From contig NC_061508.1 of the NCBI RefSeq assembly GCF_022539505.1, forward strand, positions 261,522,736 to 261,586,735: a DNA stretch of 64,000 nt. The letters run 5' to 3'. How positions within the stretch are numbered: position 1 is the stretch's first letter; each line of letters begins with the position of its first letter. A program made the translations under genes and the position numbers. Source of the stretch: Lolium rigidum (lineage: Eukaryota; Streptophyta; Magnoliopsida; Poales; Poaceae). The notes below the pieces were generated by a model, which did not search any database, had not been told where the DNA came from, and worked only from the letters and a program-made list of their open reading frames with translations. Below, piece by piece: positions 1 through 10,400 of the stretch.

Positions 1-5
1 CCTGA

Positions 6-175
6 TTAGAAGACACTAGAGGACTTATTGGTGTGCGAGAGTTCGAACTCCTCGAAGACCAGGTCGAAAAGGAACTGGGTGAACTTGTCGGCAGGGTCCC
101 AGTGGACAACTTCCAGTCGTCCACCTTCACGAACATGGTCACCTTGTCGTCCTTGATGGCCTCACCGAGTGTACC
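6..175 (-). pseudogene. Unrecognised terminal exon fragment, frameshifted
   Basis: On the minus strand a pyrimidine-rich acceptor (CTTGGCAG) precedes an open stretch that begins GTLGEAIKDDKVTMFVKVDD. It continues well in a second frame as WDPADKFTQFLFDLVFEEFE and ends at TAA (6-8). The two halves are in different frames, and the break lies near 108-112, so one base seems to have been lost there. The amino-acid composition and clean acceptor make it look like a real last exon. I do not recognise the family, and the upstream exons are not evident in the window. It could be functional if the frame change is an assembly error. Confidence 0.4.
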
Positions 176-429
176 CTGCCAAGAGAAACATAACATCTCA
201 ATTAAAATAAATGTGCACGACTAGTGAAAAGAGCAAGGGGTGGGGCATACAGTTAAGCAATCCATCTTATGGGAAAATTGGAGCCAATCGACATGTGCTA
301 ATCCAAGTTAACACCACGAGAAAATAAAACTAAGTCCAACCCCGAATCTTGACATGACTCCAATGATCATACTCATCACATTGCAATATCAAATATTAAG
401 ATTTTTATAAGAATAAAAAGAACCGTACT

Positions 430-612
430 TTACCCGACAAAGGGAAAACCTTCCCGCCATCCTGCTCGAATTAGAGGTGCAGCAACATTAGTTACTCCTG
501 CTATCCTACTGCGGGTGGCGACCATGCTAGCGAGAGGAATCTCCGGCTGCCGGAACCGCCCAACGCCACCGCAATCGGGGCATAAAAGGAGACATCTTCC
601 TCTTTATCTCCC
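430..612 (-). other. Possible exon-like open stretch with a CxxCxGxG motif
   Basis: A minus-strand reading frame contains LLCPDCGGVGRFRQPEIPL and stops at TAA (430-432); a donor-like GTAAAG overlaps the stop. The CxxCxGxG motif is typical of zinc-binding cysteine-rich domains, as in DnaJ-like proteins. The stretch is short, has no clear acceptor, and may be chance. It lies on the same strand as the DnaJ fragment at 1020-1848 but does not align with the expected next DnaJ segment. Confidence 0.2.
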
Positions 613-1019
613 CTCCTTTTGCCACCACTTGAAATTAGTGGCTGCATTATTGCATGCTTGTCTCTTGCAATGCATACTTGTATCGTTTCGCAATTGAACT
701 GACTGAACATCAGTACAAGATGGATATAAACAATAAAGTACCAACGATATTCATTAGATGACAGAGCTGATAGTAGCCAGCAACTTTAAGATGATCAACT
801 CCAGACAGAGATAACAAATCAATGACCACCTTTTGCTCTTCTAAACAAAGTATTGAACATTAAACATGGAACTACCGCTGCCACCAGTTCAACTGGGATA
901 AACATATAACATCTACCAACCCATGTTTAAGAAGTACACATCCTTCTCACTGCAAACCAATTATAATTGAGCATTTTCTTATTTACAGGAAAAAAATGAT
1001 TTCAAATAACAAAAGCTGC

Positions 1020-1848
1020 CAGACTTCATCAGTGCTGTTGAATCTGTTGTATCATGGAAGGCTCCAGATGCGGATATTCAATTTCATGCATGAACCCGCC
1101 AACCTGGGAAGCTATGGAAGCACCAGGCTTGGATCCCTTGCTAAAGAAAAAAGTCCACTTTTGGTCCTTGAATTCTAGTGAAAGTTCACTTTCGGTCCTA
1201 GAACTTTTGTCTGGTTCAAAATGAACCTTGAACTCTCAGAATCATTCACTTTTAGTCCTTACCCCGATTGAGCTAGACAAATATCTGCCATAGGTGCCCA
1301 AAAACTCAAGGTAACGGTGCAAGGGTAGAGAGACGGGACAATGTTGATAAGCAAACAAGGAAACCTTTGTGGCGCAACGCTTCACGTGAATTAGAAGAGG
1401 GAGAAATCAAGCGAGAGACTGGTTCGGGGACCCAAGGGTTTGGTTGTTTTTTGCATTGTGACATTTGGTTTAACATCGGGTAGTTTGGGCTTGGTCTGGT
1501 TCTAAACGAATTTGGTTGGTTCCCTATTTTTTCTTTCCACGCCAGTAATTTTCTCAACTCAACTGCAAAGGGATGAAAAATGAACTATTATGAGAGTTCA
1601 AGGTTCATTCTAGACTAAAAATAAATTTTGGAACTGAAAGTGAACTTTCCCAAGAGTTTAAGGATGAGAATTGGACTTTCTTCCTTGCTAAAATAAACAA
1701 AGGAGAATGGTCACGAAAAATATTCGGAAAAATACATGGCCAGTTAGGTTATTGGAATGGACAGACAAGACTTACCCCTTGCACTTGGAGCACACGACAT
1801 TACGGGAAAGAGAGAGCTTCCACTTGTGCAACAACATATAGCTGGGTC
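1020..1848 (-). pseudogene. DnaJ (Hsp40) homologue, two-exon fragment
   Basis: Two minus-strand exons encode part of the cysteine-rich zinc-binding region of a plant type I DnaJ co-chaperone, the Hsp70 partner of the ANJ1 kind. The first exon (1776-1848) follows an acceptor ATATGGGCAG, reads LSLSRNVVCSKCKG and ends at a GTAAGT donor. The second (about 1020-1140) begins at TTTAG|CAAGGG and continues in phase as KGSKPGAS, later MIQQIQQH, then a stop at 1029-1031. The family would have CxxCxGxG repeats after GAS. Here they are replaced by unrelated residues, and indels mark the start of the first exon. No J-domain exon was found upstream, so this is a remnant. A Mutator-type MITE (1146-1682) occupies the intron. 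Confidence 0.65.
1146..1682. mobile_element. Mutator-type MITE, 537 bp, with 10-bp target duplication
   Basis: The element has long imperfect terminal inverted repeats of roughly 90 bp. The left end starts GAAAAAAGTCCACTTTTGG and the right end, inverted, starts AAGAAAGTCCAATTCTC; both then share AAAGTTCACTTTC and AATGAACCTTGAACTCTCA. It is flanked by CCTTGCTAAA at 1136-1145 and 1683-1692. A 9-10 bp duplication with long inverted ends is the mark of Mutator-like elements. The interior has no transposase, so it is non-autonomous. It sits in the intron of the DnaJ remnant, and its target duplication spans the 3' splice site. Confidence 0.75.
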
Positions 1849-1849
1849 C

Positions 1850-4800
1850 TGCCCATATGAAAGGAATGAAGACATATGTCAGCAATCTGCCCATTCCATC
1901 AACTAGAGAATTGCAACTAAAGGAAAGCAAGCCTTAATGCCAGCATGTCTACACAAGTAGAAATCAATATCTATCGGATGGAAAATCTTTGAATTAATAA
2001 CAGTTCCTACAAATTGATATATTACGAAGGTCTGTTCCACAGCGATAAGATAGAATCAAGCTAACCAAAAAAAATAACCAGGGAGCATGTTCCCACTTCT
2101 ATCAACAGTACACTGATCATTCTGGTTATTAGCAATAAGCCTCATGCTTCTCCTGCAAGAAAATTCAGAATCAACCCCAGATCAGGCATATAAAACACAT
2201 CTACAACAAATACTTTAACCAAAAATGTATATATCAGTTCTTGCTCGCAATAGGCAATACAAAATTAGGCCCAAATTATATTTATCTAAGAGGCTGCTTT
2301 CCTACTACTTAACATGTTAAATCAATAAGATAATATGCATGTTTGATCGGGTTTTAATATAACAGACCTCCTGATGATTTCTGTCATCAGGTCAAGAAAA
2401 TACTACTAAAAGTCTTCGAGTACACATCAGGTTTGAATATTTACAAACAAAGATGCAGCAAGACTTGAGCGTGAACCGACAGAACATGCAACATCACAAC
2501 AAACACACTCATCCTTTCAGGACACCATTAAACTACAACAAGAAACTACATCAGCTCCACTTACTTTTTCATCCATTAGACCATCTTTGAAGGCTGGTCT
2601 TCACGTACTGGAAATCCAACCTTGTCATTATGACCTATAGTGGAACATGAACAAATAGTTAGGTTTATATGTGCCAAACAAAAACTCAAATATCCGAGGA
2701 TTATAGAAAATGATTTTCAAAAGTACAAGACAGATATATAGAAACTTCTTTACAGGTGCAAGACCACTCTCAACTTTAATCCAACTTTGATTACTGGAAA
2801 CGAATTAAACCATTTCCCAAACATGTTTTTGATTCCAGATATCACAAGAAGATTATTTCTATTCTAAGACGGCCCAGCTTATTTTTCTTGTATGTACCAA
2901 TGCTCCACAAAGTTTGTACCAAGGTGCTGCACAAAGTGTGTACCAAGTTCTTTGAGATCTCAGAATAAGCTTCAGCGTCCCAAATTATCATAGCAACAAT
3001 AGATAGATGGAGTCTCTGAAATATGTCAGCACTTCCTATGAATAACCAGCAACCGAAATCAAAGGAGTTGAGCACATACATGTCTGTGCTCAGGCATCCT
3101 TATGATTCTCTCATCAATACATCGATACATGCCTATGCCTTTTATCTACTGTATACACATTCAATTCAGTGGGAGAAAAGATGTAATTTTTATCCATCTT
3201 AGATGGAGGAGAAGAGATACCTCATAAGGAACTACCATCTCGGAGTGGTGGCCGGCAGTACAACCTTGATAGCGTGGTTGCTAGCAGTTCCGGTCGGACT
3301 GCCATCAGCAGCAGCCAGGGCAGGCGAGCACCGGCTCGTCTTCGGTGCCTCCCTGTCGCCATCCCAGCAACACAGTGAGGCCCTCCCGCAGCACACGGTC
3401 TAGGCTTAACCGCAAGACTTGCACAAGTTAAGAAGTACTCTAGGCTCAGATACATGTACAGATCTAATCTCTTTAAAAGTAAAAATAGTATAAATGGTAC
3501 ATAATCACGTATATTATATTAGACCAGAGAGAATTTCACGCACAAAACTAGAAGAAATGAATTGCACCGCCTGACCCTGCTTGCCTATTCTAGTCAAAAA
3601 TAAAATTGCAGAGCAACCTTACTAATAGAACATCAATATACAAAAATGCAATAAGTGTATGTGGTAGAAACATAACCAACACTACGATTAAAAAAGTAAT
3701 AGGACTAAGCAACACAGAACGCAACCATGACACATATAGAGGGAACATGCACAAGAAAATACACACACAAACAGTGAGATTCTTGAAATAGCAATCTGTT
3801 ATTACTTACCGAGTTCGTAATTCATGAAAACAGAGATGTTGTACAACTATCATCTTCAAGCAATTCAAGTAATCATGTCTACTTCACACATTTATTATCT
3901 TAGAGACAAAATGATAACAAGCTTGAAATCAATAAATGGATTACAAAAAAAAGGAAATAGCAAATACTTGATGGAGTTTATCATCATGTTTATGTCCTGG
4001 CCTAACTGGATCTAAGAGATGTTCAGAAGCTAAACATCAATGTAAAATAGGATGAAAAATTGGAAATCCTATGTAACTTTCAAGGTAAAGACGACAATTA
4101 ATATCCCTTTTGCATCCATATTATTGCTAAGTGAAGACAGGAGCTACGTTAGCTTTTCTCTCTAATCCCTTTTGCATCTCCCATACTCAAAATATACACA
4201 ACAATATTAAAAGAGAAACAGAGAAATGCATCCTTATGGTGTTGAAGCAACTGGTTAAACGTGCCCAGTCCCAGGTCATCTAGTACAAATTAGCAACCAC
4301 ACATGCAGCGAACTAGCAAAATTACACGAACTAACCAACAACAGTTGTTGTTGCAGCCTGCCAGCTTAATTTCCCTAGCTCTGATGCAACAAGCCAACTA
4401 TCAAATTGAACACACAAATCACTTCCATCGAATCGTCAAACAAATTCTTCTTTTAGAAAACAGTATGTCTCCTAACGATTTTTTTCTAGCTTCAGCAGAT
4501 TTCATAGCTCCATTTTTCTCGACTGCTTTTTTACTTGGTTACCATGCATCATCTCCAGGCCTTGATAAATTCCCACCATGCAGCATCAGGTAGGTGAATA
4601 TTTTTGCAGTATGATAGTCTATTTTCGTATAGCATGAGCAAATATCCAAAAGTATATATAGGGCTGATGAACTGGTAGTGTATATCTTTCTGCATAGGGG
4701 TAAGGCAGTTATAATTCGCTTATATTTTTCCAACAGTACATTAGCACAAGCAAGCACTAAAAACTAAAAATTCTTTTTTAAAAAGTAAAAGTCCTGATGA

Positions 4801-4950
4801 ACTTCTAACCTATTCAGTAAAGTCAATTCACATTCACTTCATATGTGTTAGCGACTTCGCAATCTTCCGATTCATTGAAAAGATAATACTACATGCCTTT
4901 GTCAATTGTTGTCAAAAAAAATTCTATTTTTCAAGTCAACAATTTATGCT
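1850..4950. other. AT-rich spacer, no gene recognised
   Basis: About 3.1 kb of AT-rich sequence with only short, low-quality open stretches. A GC-richer patch near 3222-3410 contains a minus-strand ATG and a run of leucines, but no domain or splice pattern I can name. No retrotransposon ends, RNA genes or tandem arrays were noticed. It is most likely intron or 5' flank of the decayed minus-strand genes. Confidence 0.4.
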
Positions 4951-4983
4951 ATTCCGCAGCAACGCGCGTGGGCATTGTGCTAG
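4950..4983 (+). mobile_element. Possible Helitron-like 3' terminus
   Basis: The sequence CGCAGCAACGCGCGTGGGC followed by ATTGTGCTAGT resembles grass Helitron 3' ends, which have a GC-rich hairpin about 10 bases before a terminal CTAG inserted before T. The hairpin here is imperfect and no TC-type 5' end was located, so this is a suggestion from the end motif only. Confidence 0.3.
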
Positions 4984-5084
4984 TATATTCTAATATTTCT
5001 AAAAGGCTTGTGTTTTCAAAGGTCCGGAAGGCTAAAACTTTTTCTTGAATGAAAACACAAGAACATGTGAGATTAAACGAAACC

Positions 5085-5539
5085 TATTCAAAATTAGGGG
5101 TATGAAGTTTGAGATTAAATGATAACACTATATCATTTTAAAGTTTACACTGTTTTGAGGATTGGAATCTATGAAAGCTTTTCCAAAACACTATAGCAAA
5201 CAATCTAATAGCTCACTTCAAGAGAAAACAATCTCTCTGTTCAAAAGGAAAAAAAAAAAGAGAAAACAATCTAATAGCTAACGGCGCGGCAGGCCTCGGT
5301 GGCAAACTTCCTTGTATATCTTGCCTAATGGACGATTGCTTAACTCCTAGCTTGTTTAGCTTTGACCCGTCTTTGAATCTTGATGTTTCTTCTCTCTTTT
5401 TGTTTGACCAGTACACTACATTTTGTCCTTTCTTGACTTTGTCAGCTTAAGCCTGAGCTATAAAAAACGTTTCCCGACGTTTGGTGTTTCTATCCGAACA
5501 CCCAAACACAAACAACAGAGGTACACGCACTGACCCAAG
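5085..5539 (+). promoter_or_regulatory. Lectin gene promoter and 5' leader (copy A)
   Basis: A TATA box (TATAAAAA, 5459-5466) lies about 75 bases before the ATG at 5540, which gives a typical short grass leader containing ACACCCAAACACAAACAAC. The block from about 5085 is clearly repeated at 48.90-49.35 kb, and its downstream part again at 60.82-60.98 kb. The core CTGAGCTATAAAA and GTTTCCCGAC are kept in all three. That conservation marks it as the shared promoter of a duplicated locus. Confidence 0.7.
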
Positions 5540-6505
5540 ATGGCAAGCTCTCCTAAACTTACAGCTCTGGCGCTAGTGCTGCTCTGCGCAGCCACCATCA
5601 TGGCGGCGTCCTCGACGGCGGCAAAAGACGTCGAGTCCTACAGCTTCCCAGCCTTCAACGTCAACACGACCGACAACCTCCTGGTGGCCACCAACATGTC
5701 CGTCCTCACGCCAGCGTCGCTCCTCTTCCAGCCCGAGCGGCCCTTCCCGGAGGTCAACGTGTCCGAGGGCTTCCTGCTGCTCCCCGACATGATCGACCTC
5801 TGGCGCGCCGGCGCACGAGACGGCGGGCCGCCGGCACGCGAGGCGTCCTTCAACACGAGCTTCACGGTGGAGAGCTCCGCCTCCCCCGTCTCCTTCGTCA
5901 TCCTCCTCGACAGGTTCCCGACGTTCAACAACCCGGTGGGCCTCCGCGGCGCCAACGACTCGGCCACAGGCGCCGCCGTGCCGAACGCCACGGCGGACGG
6001 CCTCGCCGCGGTCGAGGTCGGCACCGTGAAGTCGTACGCGCCCGAGTCCCCGGACGTCGGCCTCAACGTCACCGTCACGCCCAACGGCACCGCGCCGGCC
6101 GCCGTGTGGATCGAGTACGACGCCGTCGCGCACCTCCTGCACGTGTACGTCGGTGCCGCCGGCGGGGAGCCGAGGCCGTCGAGAGCCCTGCTCGACACGC
6201 CGCTCTCTCTCGCCGGGCAAGGCATCGCGCAGACCTCCCCCTTCGGTGTCTTCGTCGGCCAAGGAACCACGGAGACCGCGCTCGTCGGTCTCTTCGCCGG
6301 CAAGGTCCGCGATATCTTCGTCGGCGTCCGTGACTGGGACCTGACGGTGGACCGGCTCGATGGCAAGAAGAAGAAGGGAACGTCATGGTGGGTGATACTG
6401 ATCGCGGTGCTCGGATCTGTGGCCGCCGCGACCGCCATTGTCTCCTTGGTGGCGTGGTGCTTCGTGTCGAGGCGTCGGGCGCGCAACATGGAACCCAAGC
6501 TATAG
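5540..6505 (+). CDS. Membrane-anchored legume-lectin-domain protein without kinase
   Basis: This 321-residue single-exon protein starts with a signal peptide (about 1-28, hydrophobic LALVLLCAATIMAA). A legume-lectin-like beta-sandwich follows (about 32-270; SYSFPAFN near the start and GLFAGKVRDIFVGVRDWDL at the end). Then come a KKKK stop-transfer flank, one membrane helix (about 283-308) and a short basic tail ending NMEPKL. It therefore resembles the outer half of L-type lectin receptor kinases but has no kinase. Eight N-x-S/T sequons suggest heavy glycosylation in the secretory pathway. Canonical legume lectins bind calcium and manganese through a V-E-F-D...N...D segment. The matching region here reads AVEVGTVKSYAPESPD, so key acidic and Asn ligands look replaced and sugar binding may be lost. 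The start is supported by the TATA-to-ATG spacing and by conservation in the copy at 49355. Role unproven; plausibly a cell-surface recognition or adaptor protein. Confidence 0.85.
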   Translation: MASSPKLTALALVLLCAATIMAASSTAAKDVESYSFPAFNVNTTDNLLVATNMSVLTPASLLFQPERPFPEVNVSEGFLLLPDMIDLWRAGARDGGPPAREASFNTSFTVESSASPVSFVILLDRFPTFNNPVGLRGANDSATGAAVPNATADGLAAVEVGTVKSYAPESPDVGLNVTVTPNGTAPAAVWIEYDAVAHLLHVYVGAAGGEPRPSRALLDTPLSLAGQGIAQTSPFGVFVGQGTTETALVGLFAGKVRDIFVGVRDWDLTVDRLDGKKKKGTSWWVILIAVLGSVAAATAIVSLVAWCFVSRRRARNMEPKL

Positions 6506-7478
6506 TTTACTAGAGTTGGAGGTGCGCCTTGGCGCAACATCCCGTAGATCTTATACCAATGTTTATTTTATATAACAGCAAATTTTACTGCTAATATGAT
6601 AATAATATGTTATTTAGGTTCTACTAAACTATGTCTTTGCTAAAGTTTCATTTGCCTAAGCAAATTTTTCTGCAAAATTTTCTACTAATAAGATACAATA
6701 CTAGCTTGAAGACTTGCACATATGCCTGGTCGCTGGAATTGCTTGTGATTGGATATTCAGATCAAAGTTTTAAATAGTGAGCTGCTATGCCACATCATTA
6801 CGCTAAGGATATAAAACGCGGTAAAACTTAAGCGACCGTATAGCGACCCTATAGCTTCTTCTGTTTGGTGCTGCTAAAATGGCTTAGCCTGCTTTTTTTT
6901 TAACAAAGGAGGGGTCAAGGACCCAGGTGGAGCTTTCAATTCATATCACGTGGCAGGTACATTTACGAGAAGGTCCATTTTCGTCTATTGCCCTAGAAAA
7001 CCTATGATTTGAAGATAAAGGCCCTCTTTTTAACAGAAAATACCCTAGAAGAAGAAAGGAAAAAGCAATCAAGGACAGGGGCACCACTGCCACCGGATGC
7101 CGGCAAGCTCGAGGCGTTTCCGCCGAGCTCCAAGAGCAGTTTGCTCGAAAACTATCGACCGACGTACAGATCCAGTCGCTGGCTTCTTCCATAAGGCCGG
7201 GGACGAACCACTTGGCCCTGTGGAGGTGTCGAGCTCCAACAACGGATCGAGGGGGCCTCCAGCATGGAGGTTGATTTTGGGCCACTTTCTTGGCCGGAGA
7301 TCATGGCGACATCGGCGGTCACCATGTGTTGCGCTCGAGGAAGAGGATGCGCTCCAGGACGTCGATTCTTCGGACCGGCAGCATCACCAAGATACTCCTC
7401 TCCATCTCCACCTCCACAGCGGCTCAACAGAGAAGAGACTGCCGCGATGTCGTCCGCATGAAAGAAGCAGCATGAAAG
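6506..7478. other. 3' flank of the lectin gene, no further gene recognised
   Basis: AT-rich sequence with several AATAA-like signals directly after the lectin stop is probably its 3' UTR. A run of T (about 6893-6901) next to GC-richer sequence to 7478 could be the inverted poly-A tail and 3' end of a minus-strand LINE or processed gene. No reverse transcriptase motif or target duplication supports that, and the remaining open stretches look random. Confidence 0.35.
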
Positions 7479-10400
7479 TGTAATATCCCAGGTTTAGAGA
7501 CGATCGAGGGGTAGATTTTAGAAAGGGATGTGCATTGCATCGTAAATTCTGGGGAAATTTCGCGCTTTTAAAAAAAAACTGCATCGAAGGGGGACATGTT
7601 TCTCTCTCGACACCTTACAGGGTTAGGGTTTCGAGAGTGCGACAAACTTGTTCCTACTCAACTAAATTAGGGTTTTGGAGAAGGGAGAAGAGATATTGCA
7701 TTACAAACTTAAGTTGCATGATTGAATTCAAATTTAAGTTGCATGATTGAATTCAACTCCAAAGTTGAATTTGAATTTCAAATTCAAACATTAAATAAAT
7801 AACCATAATTCAATTATGAGGAAATTCAATAAGTAAATTATAAATAATAAACAATGTTGTACAAGACTTATATTATATAAAGCTCATAAGGAAAATTGGA
7901 GCTTTATTGATATTCACACAAAATACAATGTCAATTACAATATCCAGAATTGAGATATAAATTTACAACACATTACAAGAATAGGACAAATAGAAAATTG
8001 AAAGAAAAAGAAAAGAAAATTACAAAGTAGATGATCTATCCTAAATTCTATAAGATGAGTTGATCTTCATCTTGATCATTCCAAAGTTCCCTACACACAA
8101 ACACAACAAATAGAGATTATGCCAAGTGGTAAAACCACTTGGTAGGTTAGTAGAAAAATGGAATTGAGCAGATATGGATCAGCTATGCCGAGCTGATCAT
8201 CTCACAGCCAAGGACCAAGCCAGATACCAAGTACTGGTACACACACACAGCCTAGCAGCTCACCAGGCCTTGTGCATGCTCAACAGCACACACAAGCCAG
8301 AGGAGTCACCAAATTGGTGCTAGGCCAAGCTGTCGACCAGGGAGAGCAAGGGAGCACCAAATATAAACTTTTCAGAGCCAAACCCTAGCTGTTCATCGAC
8401 AGCAGCTTCACTGGGTAAGATACCAAGAACACAAGAACACAAGAACAGCTACTGCTGTTCAATCTATTCCACAGTCACCAGAAACAATCCAAGCATCAAG
8501 CTTACAAGGAGGAGCAGGGCAAGCCAAGAAATCAACCAGCAGCTGAACCTCTACACCAACACCCATTTCTCGGAGCTGGAGTGAGGTATACCAATAAATC
8601 ATGAGCAAACAAGGTTTTGCTCATATAAATCCATCATATGCACAAGTCACAGAAGCAAAGTGGGTAGATTCCCTATATGTGAGTCATCATATGGCTACTA
8701 GTCAAATTGGTGCAAGTAAACAAGAGGAAAACCAATAGGAAGGCACCCTGGGAACATTGGCTATGTCAAACCAGTGACATAATCAAAGACATCCAACAAG
8801 GGATGATCCTATCTAGCTAGCCAGATTCACTTAGCACCTATGGCCACTACACCATCAGACAGATAGACTATCAAGTGTCCATTCATGTTTGTCAACATCA
8901 AAAGCATCTGGCAACCAAATATGGTCAGGCCAGAGAGCAGTTGTCCATACAACTCAAGCCAACAATTGTGGGAGCTTCCTGAACAGCCAGGAATGGCTGT
9001 TGAGGCCACCTCTACCACTTAAGCAATCAAACCACCAAGCCAGCACATATATCATTACCCAGAAGGGTTCAAATGGAGCTAGGGTCCCCAATAAATGATT
9101 GGTATCCCTCTAGCTCTACTAAATCCACTTATATGATCATCACTGCAAAGCAGTTCACATCATTTATCTATTTAATGAATCAAAACTACACAGATAAATG
9201 AAAACAGAAAAGTAAACTATGCACCAGGCCTTGCAGATGATCCAATGGATCATTGCAGACAGTAGCAGTGGCTTGAGCAAACACAAATGTATTCCAGCAC
9301 AAGCCAGTGTGTTACACAGACACAAGGAGAGCACCAGCTAGACACAAGCATGGAACAACAGCCATTCACCAAGCAACAGATGATCATAAGATCATCAGGG
9401 CTTGACAGAGCATGCTAGAGCCAAGCCTAGCACCAACACATTAACCATATAAATTAAATAGCCACATAACAGGAACAATGGCATGGCAGACAATCAAGTT
9501 TATGATATATAATTGTATGCATAAGCACACTAACAAGGGATAGAGCTGTCTAGTCAACAAACATGCCCAATAGAATATTCTCAGGAATTACAACTAAATA
9601 AGCATCACACTAGGGCACTGGTACTTGCTTACTACAAGGATCATGCATCATGATCAAGCCAGGGCCAGAATTATGCACACACAGTATGTCCAAGTGGCAG
9701 TAGCAATAGCAGGAGCGAGCCAGTAGGCCATGAGCATCACTGGATGTTCATGAGCAATTACAGGAGGGCCACAACAGGAGATCAACATGAACAGAAGTAG
9801 CTAGGAAGCACAGAAACTATACACAGCAGTAGCACAAGCACAGGCATGGCCTTAGAAACAATGGCCATGGCCGGAAGAGCACAGCAGCAGCACACACAAT
9901 AGCAGCATAGGCACAGCAACAGCATACGCATAGTAGAGTAGGCCAGGAGAAGAAGGAGCAGAGTGAGAGAAATAGGAGGAGGCGTGGAGCACTCACAGGT
10001 GAAGTGGGCCGGCGAACACGGCCGTGGCGGCCACAGCGGCACACGCCGGGGGAACGGCGGCGCCAGCCAGGCCGGGCCGCGGCAGAGCCGCAGCTCCAGC
10101 ACCACCTCGGCGAGGCTCACGGTGGCGTCATGGCGCCAGAGGCGCCAGGAAGAAGAACCACGGCATCTCCAGCGCACGGCGGCGGCGAACGCCGAGAGCC
10201 AGGCACACTGGAGGGTCGAGGGCGAGCGAACGAGGACGCGAGCGTCAGATCGACGCGGACCACCGTGTCCGCCATCGAGAGGCGGTTCAGATCCACCTGA
10301 TCTCGCCGGCAGCGACGGCCGGAGTAGGCCGGAGTAATTCGACGACGGCGCAGGCGACCACGGCGTCGCGAGAGAGAGAGGAGAGGTAGGGTTTCGCGAG

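Noticed and set aside
5573..6540. Long minus-strand open frames opposite the lectin gene
   Set aside because: They are shadows of a GC-rich coding sequence: strongly biased to R, G, A and without domains. The plus frame has signal peptide, lectin domain and membrane helix.
6893..7478. Minus-strand LINE or processed gene ending in poly-A
   Set aside because: Only a run of T supports it; no reverse transcriptase motif, target duplication or recognised parent gene. Kept as a possibility in the spacer entry only.
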